From positions 616,985 to 680,984 of the forward strand of contig NZ_JH379028.1 in the NCBI RefSeq assembly GCF_000235505.1: a stretch of 64,000 nt of DNA, written 5' to 3'. Positions 60,111 to 64,000 of the stretch are shown here, in pieces (positions within the stretch are counted from its first letter, which is position 1; the number at the start of each line of letters is the position of its first letter). The stretch is from Hungatella hathewayi WAL-18680 (lineage in GTDB: Bacteria > Bacillota > Clostridia > Lachnospirales > Lachnospiraceae). Made by a program: the position numbers and the translations under genes. Under the pieces are notes generated by a model. That model had not been told where the DNA came from, searched no databases, and saw nothing but the letters and a program-made list of their open reading frames with translations.

Positions 60111-62061
60111 TCTGCTTATCCTCCGCATCCTCATTGTCATCAAGTTTCACACCCTGGAGACGCACCAGTGACTGGGCCTCCGGTGTCAGCTCATCAAAAT
60201 CGGGAATCCGTCCTACTACATTTTCCGCCAGCCAGTTCATGGTGATAATCTCCTGTGGCGACAGGCTCTCGTCCTCTTTGCACTGAACCACTCCGCCCTG
60301 GGAGTAGATCAGTCCGTCAAAAGGCTGGAAACTGCCGGCCCGGATGGAACTCTTCAAGAAGCTGATCAGCCGGTTGGTGCCGTGAGGTAGATTCTGGGAG
60401 CAGATGACATCAATCACATCCGCCGACATGCCCCACCAGTAGTTGACCGCCTGTTTTCCCTTCATGCCTTTCAGTTCCGAGGAACCGTGGCTGATTACCT
60501 TCACAATCCGCTCGTAGAATTTTCCCCAGTGAAGGATGGGCGTTGCCAGGTTAACACAAGTTCCGTCCTCTTCCTTGTGGTAGAGGCCGTACTCCCTGGA
60601 AGCCGTCCTCGGCGTTATCATATCCTCACCGGAAATGTAGGAAATCCCTTCCTCCTGAAGGGCCTCCTGGCTCCTGGCGTTCTTCAACCTGGACCACTCC
60701 AGATACACCTTCACATATGGGTTAATCATCCTGGCGCCCAGCGCAAACGCGTTGATATTGGCAATGGTGCCAAAGACGGGATAATCCGCGATATATCCCA
60801 GCTTATCCGACTGGGCCATGGATGCCGCGATGGCGCCCATCAGAAACTTTGACTCGTACATCCTTCCGTAGTAGGTGCAGACGGAGGAGTAGGACATATT
60901 GACGGAGCAGTTGAATATCTTGACGCCCGGATGCTGGACGGCCGCCTTCAGGCTCGGATTTATCATGGGGGACGCCGTGGTGAAAATGACGTCGCAGCCG
61001 GCGGCGATGGCCAGATCAATATCGGCCGCCGTCTCCTCCTCGGTGTCCGCCTTATCAAACATCAAGGTCTGCATGTTCCCGCCAAAGGCCTGTTCCAGAT
61101 AGTTCCGCCCCAGTTCGTGCCCGTAAGTCCAGCTGGATGTCTCCGCCGTCCTGGCATGGATGAAGGCAATCTTCATGTCCTTGGGTTCCTGGTTCATGGA
61201 AGGCAAAAACCAGCTCTTTCTCCTGGCCGGACCGTCGTCCACCTCCTCCGGCTTCTCCACCAACGCAATCTTGCTGCCGCCGGCCGCCAGAAGTATCTCA
61301 TCCTTTATCTTCACCAAATCCTTCTGAATCTCGCTCTCGGTCCGCTCCTTCACCTGCTCGTAGCCGAAGATTTCCACGTATACCAGAAAAGCATCGGAAC
61401 AGGTCAAATCCATGGCATTGCCGCCATTTGCCGAAAATACCTTGGAGAATCTGTCGTAGGCGGCCTTAAAATATTCCCGCTCCTCATCGCTCCACACCTG
61501 GTCCGGCTCCTTGCCCATCGCCTCCAGAAGTTTCGCGTAGCTGCCCTCCTTGCTGAACCAAACATCGCAGTTAAACGAAACCTGGTAGAAGTCCAGGAAC
61601 TCGTAGTAAAGTTTTGTGTCCTTGTCATCACTCCGTCTCGGAATCAGTCTTGTCACCTGGCCGGAAATGCTGAAAGCATTTAAATATTTCAGAACGCTGA
61701 CCCTCTTGTTGCCCTCCTGTACATAAAACTGGTTCATAAATTCATATGCAATAATGGGGTCATGAATGCCTTCTTCTATCTGGTGGTCGTACAGATAGGC
61801 CCACTTGGCCCCAAATTCTGATTTTTCACTTAACAGCGGCATGAAATTGTTGGCAAAGGCGCTGGTCCGCCCCTTTGTCCTGGTTCCCACGATTCTCTCC
61901 AGTGGAATATCGATAATTCCCAGATTCACCTCCGACACAATCTCCGTGTAGGACAATATATCGTCCAGCGCCGGGAGATACGGGTATTCGCCCTTCTGAA
62001 TGGAAACCTGATACTGCTTCCTGCCCTGCTTTAACGCGCCTGCGTAATCATACAATGCCAT
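60082..62061 (-). CDS. Cytoplasmic fusion: ParB-like N-terminal region plus BMP/PnrA-type ligand-binding domain
   Basis: 659 residues without a signal peptide or lipobox. Residues about 50-150 contain a ParB/Srx-like pattern (IPLERIVGTRTKGRT, then FYVQEGNKRVSVLKYL). Residues about 300-600 are a Bmp/PnrA periplasmic-binding fold (KIAFIHARTAETSSWTYGHELGR, GCDVIFTTASPMINPS, MGAIAASMAQSDKLGYIADYP). BMP proteins normally bind nucleosides outside the cell, so a cytoplasmic fusion suggests sensing rather than import. CAGGAGGAG precedes the ATG. Function not known. Confidence 0.75.
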   Translation of the reverse strand: MALYDYAGALKQGRKQYQVSIQKGEYPYLPALDDILSYTEIVSEVNLGIIDIPLERIVGTRTKGRTSAFANNFMPLLSEKSEFGAKWAYLYDHQIEEGIHDPIIAYEFMNQFYVQEGNKRVSVLKYLNAFSISGQVTRLIPRRSDDKDTKLYYEFLDFYQVSFNCDVWFSKEGSYAKLLEAMGKEPDQVWSDEEREYFKAAYDRFSKVFSANGGNAMDLTCSDAFLVYVEIFGYEQVKERTESEIQKDLVKIKDEILLAAGGSKIALVEKPEEVDDGPARRKSWFLPSMNQEPKDMKIAFIHARTAETSSWTYGHELGRNYLEQAFGGNMQTLMFDKADTEEETAADIDLAIAAGCDVIFTTASPMINPSLKAAVQHPGVKIFNCSVNMSYSSVCTYYGRMYESKFLMGAIAASMAQSDKLGYIADYPVFGTIANINAFALGARMINPYVKVYLEWSRLKNARSQEALQEEGISYISGEDMITPRTASREYGLYHKEEDGTCVNLATPILHWGKFYERIVKVISHGSSELKGMKGKQAVNYWWGMSADVIDVICSQNLPHGTNRLISFLKSSIRAGSFQPFDGLIYSQGGVVQCKEDESLSPQEIITMNWLAENVVGRIPDFDELTPEAQSLVRLQGVKLDDNEDAEDKQIEDTGSGGQ

Positions 62062-62151
62062 GCTCTGTTCTCCTCCTGCCTATAAATGCGTGCCAATAGT
62101 AACATTATACAGAATCCGTGGATTCCATGCAATACGGGAATGAAGAAAGGG

Positions 62152-62192
62152 AAAAAAATTCAGGAGCCATGGATTGTGATATCCGACTCCTG
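62152..62192 (-). terminator. Terminator after the CarD-family gene
   Basis: Arms CAGGAG and CTCCTG with additional inner pairing; on the minus strand followed by AATTTTTTT, 30 bp beyond the stop at 62223. Confidence 0.75.
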
Positions 62193-62222
62193 TTTCTTTC
62201 CCGTACCATATCTGCTGTTAAC

Positions 62223-62741
62223 TTAGGTTGGCTGCATTTCTTCCGCGTCAATTCTATTGGTGATAAATTCCTCCACCTGCTCTTTGGGAATCCCCAGGGA
62301 GATCGACATTTCCCCGTAAAGGTATTCCTTGGCTTTGGAGAAGAACTGCTCGTCCGCCTCGGTCAGCCGCTTGCCCTGAAGGGTTCTGTCCTGCTTCTTT
62401 AAATACAGGTTCTTGATAATTCCAATCCAGGCCCGGCAGTCGCAGCTCTTTAATGCGGCTTTGTAGGTCTCCTTGCGCTGTTTCTCGTCCAAGATTCCCA
62501 GCTGGTCAATGTTCTTCATCTCATCAATCAGGCGATATACATCATCCTTTGTGAGAATCTTTCTCATGAAACTCTTGGTGCTGTCCACCGGTGTCATGAT
62601 TTTGCTTCCCCTGTCCCCCAGCGGCTCCAATACGTAGTAGAGACGTTCCTTGGATATTCCGTCGATATCAACGGTGCGGATATCCGTTACCTTGCATGTG
62701 CCTGCTGTTTCATAGATGATAAAATCTCCTTTTTCAAACAT
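62223..62741 (-). CDS. CarD family transcriptional regulator
   Basis: 172 residues from the ATG at 62741 (AGGAAGG upstream). The CarD/CdnL RNA-polymerase-interacting domain is at 1-60 (MFEKGDFIIYETAGTCKVTD...YYVLEPL), followed by a helical DNA-binding region with KNLYLKKQDRTLQGKRLTEAD. The frame is open to 62963 but that upstream part lacks family features and overlaps the promoter at 62806-62834. CarD proteins stabilise open promoter complexes. Divergent from a MerR gene. Confidence 0.92.
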   Translation of the reverse strand: MFEKGDFIIYETAGTCKVTDIRTVDIDGISKERLYYVLEPLGDRGSKIMTPVDSTKSFMRKILTKDDVYRLIDEMKNIDQLGILDEKQRKETYKAALKSCDCRAWIGIIKNLYLKKQDRTLQGKRLTEADEQFFSKAKEYLYGEMSISLGIPKEQVEEFITNRIDAEEMQPT

Positions 62742-62805
62742 TCTAATCTTCCTTCCTGAACTCAAAACAACCAAATCGCGACAGTATCCACAGGATACTA
62801 CTTCT

Positions 62806-62834
62806 ATTCTAACACTTTTTTTGGCAATTGTCAG
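62806..62834 (-). promoter_or_regulatory. Promoter of the CarD-family gene
   Basis: Minus-strand CTGACA (62834-62829), 17-nt spacer, TAGAAT (62811-62806), giving a leader of about 60 nt. Confidence 0.75.
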
Positions 62835-62983
62835 AAGAATTTGAAACTTTCCTTTCATTTTCGGCATTTTCTCCAGATATGGAGCAGGATATGGTTGGGC
62901 AGATTGCATAGAAATATCATTGATATTTCCCATGTTTTCCCTTACACTTAGTATTAGAAACAAAAGAGGGGACTGACAAAAAC

Positions 62984-63796
62984 GTGAAAGATTTATTTAC
63001 TATTGGGGAAGTGGCGAACCTTTTTGGGTTGAATATACGAACTTTGAGATATTATCATGACATCGGGCTTTTGGAGCCGGAATATATCGATGAGACCACC
63101 AATTACCGCTACTATTCCACCCGCCAGTTTGAGCGGCTGAACACCATCAAATACCTCCGCGCCCTGGACATTTCCACCCAGCAGATCGGGGAATTTTTGA
63201 GACACCGGGATGTGGACGTCATGCTGTCCATCCTTATGGAACAGCAGCAGGAGGTTCAGAGAAAAAAAGAGGAATTAGAGCTGATAGAGAAGAAAATCTC
63301 CAACCGGCTCAAGCAGATTGACGACGCCCTCCACAGCAACTGTGAGGAAATCGTGGTCAAAACATTTCCTCCCCGTCATCTGGTCATGCTGAAAAAAGAA
63401 ATTGCCATGTCGGAGGACTTGGAGTACCCCATCCGGGACTTAGAGCGGACCCACCATCTGGATGCCGCCATCTTCCTCGGTAAAGTGGGCGTCTCCGTCA
63501 GCCGGGAGCATCTCCTGTCCCGCAGCTACGGCAGCTTCACCTCCATCTTCGTGGTGCTGGAGGAAGGCGACTCCTACGACGGCGCCAGGAAAATCCTGCC
63601 ACAGGGCCGCTACGCCACCATCCGCTTCCAGGGAACCCACCAGGAAGCCCCCGGACATTACGACAGGCTGCTGGAATATTTAGAGCAGACCGGCGCCGCC
63701 CTGTCCGGGGACTCTCTGGAAATCACCATGATTGATTCCGGCATGACCGGGGATTCCTCCAAGTTCGTGACGGAACTCCAGGTTCCATTTCAGTAA
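62984..63796 (+). CDS. MerR family regulator with GyrI-like effector domain
   Basis: 270 residues from a GTG at 62984 (GAGGGGA upstream). N-terminal winged helix FTIGEVANLFGLNIRTLRYY, a coiled coil at about 80-115 (MEQQQEVQRKKEELELIEKK) and a C-terminal GyrI/BmrR-like ligand domain (about 125-270). Members activate drug-response genes from promoters with long spacers. No obvious target is adjacent; the convergent neighbour is a ferredoxin-type gene. Confidence 0.9.
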   Translation: MKDLFTIGEVANLFGLNIRTLRYYHDIGLLEPEYIDETTNYRYYSTRQFERLNTIKYLRALDISTQQIGEFLRHRDVDVMLSILMEQQQEVQRKKEELELIEKKISNRLKQIDDALHSNCEEIVVKTFPPRHLVMLKKEIAMSEDLEYPIRDLERTHHLDAAIFLGKVGVSVSREHLLSRSYGSFTSIFVVLEEGDSYDGARKILPQGRYATIRFQGTHQEAPGHYDRLLEYLEQTGAALSGDSLEITMIDSGMTGDSSKFVTELQVPFQ

Positions 63797-63800
63797 TCAA

Positions 63801-64000
63801 TTATAAAAACAGTTCATTCTGTTTCGGCTCCGCGCATGCCTTTTTTAACTTCTGCGCCGCCACGTTCACCATCACCTTATTCAGCTTCCGAGAACCGCTT
63901 GGGCAGACCGCGATACAGCGCATGCAGGAGATACACATGTCTTCGTCCGTCCTGGTCATATCCTCCTTCGGAATGGCATGGACCGGGCACTCCCTTACGC
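63801..64000 (-). CDS. 4Fe-4S binding protein, partial (C-terminal part)
   Basis: The frame enters from the right edge and stops at 63801. It shows ECPVHAIPKED and then CISCMRCIAVCPSGSRKL, a CxxCxxCxxxCP ferredoxin motif, with the last Cys of the other cluster just before. Probably a ferredoxin or an EFR1-type flavodoxin-ferredoxin fusion, but the N-terminal part is outside the window. Confidence 0.85.
   Translation of the reverse strand, partial: VRECPVHAIPKEDMTRTDEDMCISCMRCIAVCPSGSRKLNKVMVNVAAQKLKKACAEPKQNELFL

Noticed and set aside
1..64000. tRNA, rRNA, prophage or insertion-sequence genes
   Set aside because: I looked for TTCGA-type tRNA loops, transposase and integrase motifs and terminal repeats on both strands and found none that held up.

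Overview
The window looks like chromosomal DNA of a Lachnospiraceae bacterium (clostridial cluster XIVa, Enterocloster/Clostridium-like). This is inferred from protein similarity patterns, strong AGGAGG-type ribosome sites, Gram-positive style promoters, moderately GC-rich genes, lipoprotein binding proteins and a CarD-type regulator. The species cannot be named from the sequence alone. Both ends cut through genes: an SCP2-like protein at the left and a 4Fe-4S protein at the right.

Layout. 1-5.6 kb: a phosphopantetheinyl transferase divergent from a TetR regulator with a clear operator, a YwaF-type membrane protein, an AraC regulator, a MATE exporter and a maltose-type acetyltransferase. 5.6-10.1 kb: a polar amino-acid ABC importer and an L,D-transpeptidase. 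10.3-24.7 kb: a large potassium block. It holds kdpFABC (including a 29-codon kdpF), a KdpD-like protein with sensor domains but no kinase, a TPR/TrkA/TrkA/TrkH operon, and two KdpDE-like two-component pairs. 24.8-33.4 kb: a lipoprotein, a LytTR regulator, an ABC exporter pair (one gene frameshifted), and AhpF/AhpC. 33.7-40.1 kb: a BmrCD-like heterodimeric ABC exporter behind a probable leader-peptide attenuator, then a third KdpDE-like pair. 40.2-47.4 kb: one operon with an enolase-superfamily enzyme, a sugar-type ABC importer, a PrpR-like regulator and a metallo-hydrolase. 47.7-48.8 kb: an MsrA-MsrB fusion.

From about 49.0 to 53.8 kb the DNA becomes visibly AT-rich and accessory in character. 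The best find is here: a complete type III toxin-antitoxin locus (promoter, three 36-nt tandem antitoxin repeats with compensating base changes, terminator, ToxN/AbiQ-family toxin). It is followed by an Xre regulator with an unknown partner, a DUF4143 ATPase flanked by a duplicated 69-bp promoter-operator module, and a possible structured RNA. 53.9-64 kb returns to core genes: YaaA, an AlkA-like glycosylase, a second L,D-transpeptidase, a PanE-like reductase, an MFS transporter, a phosphoesterase, an unusual BMP-domain fusion, CarD and MerR.

Five genes carry single-base frameshifts, all at homopolymer runs, so sequencing or assembly error is as likely as real gene decay. Regulatory themes are potassium and turgor (three KdpDE-like pairs, a c-di-AMP motif in the truncated KdpD), oxidative stress (AhpCF, MsrAB, YaaA) and drug or envelope stress (BmrCD-like pump, L,D-transpeptidases).
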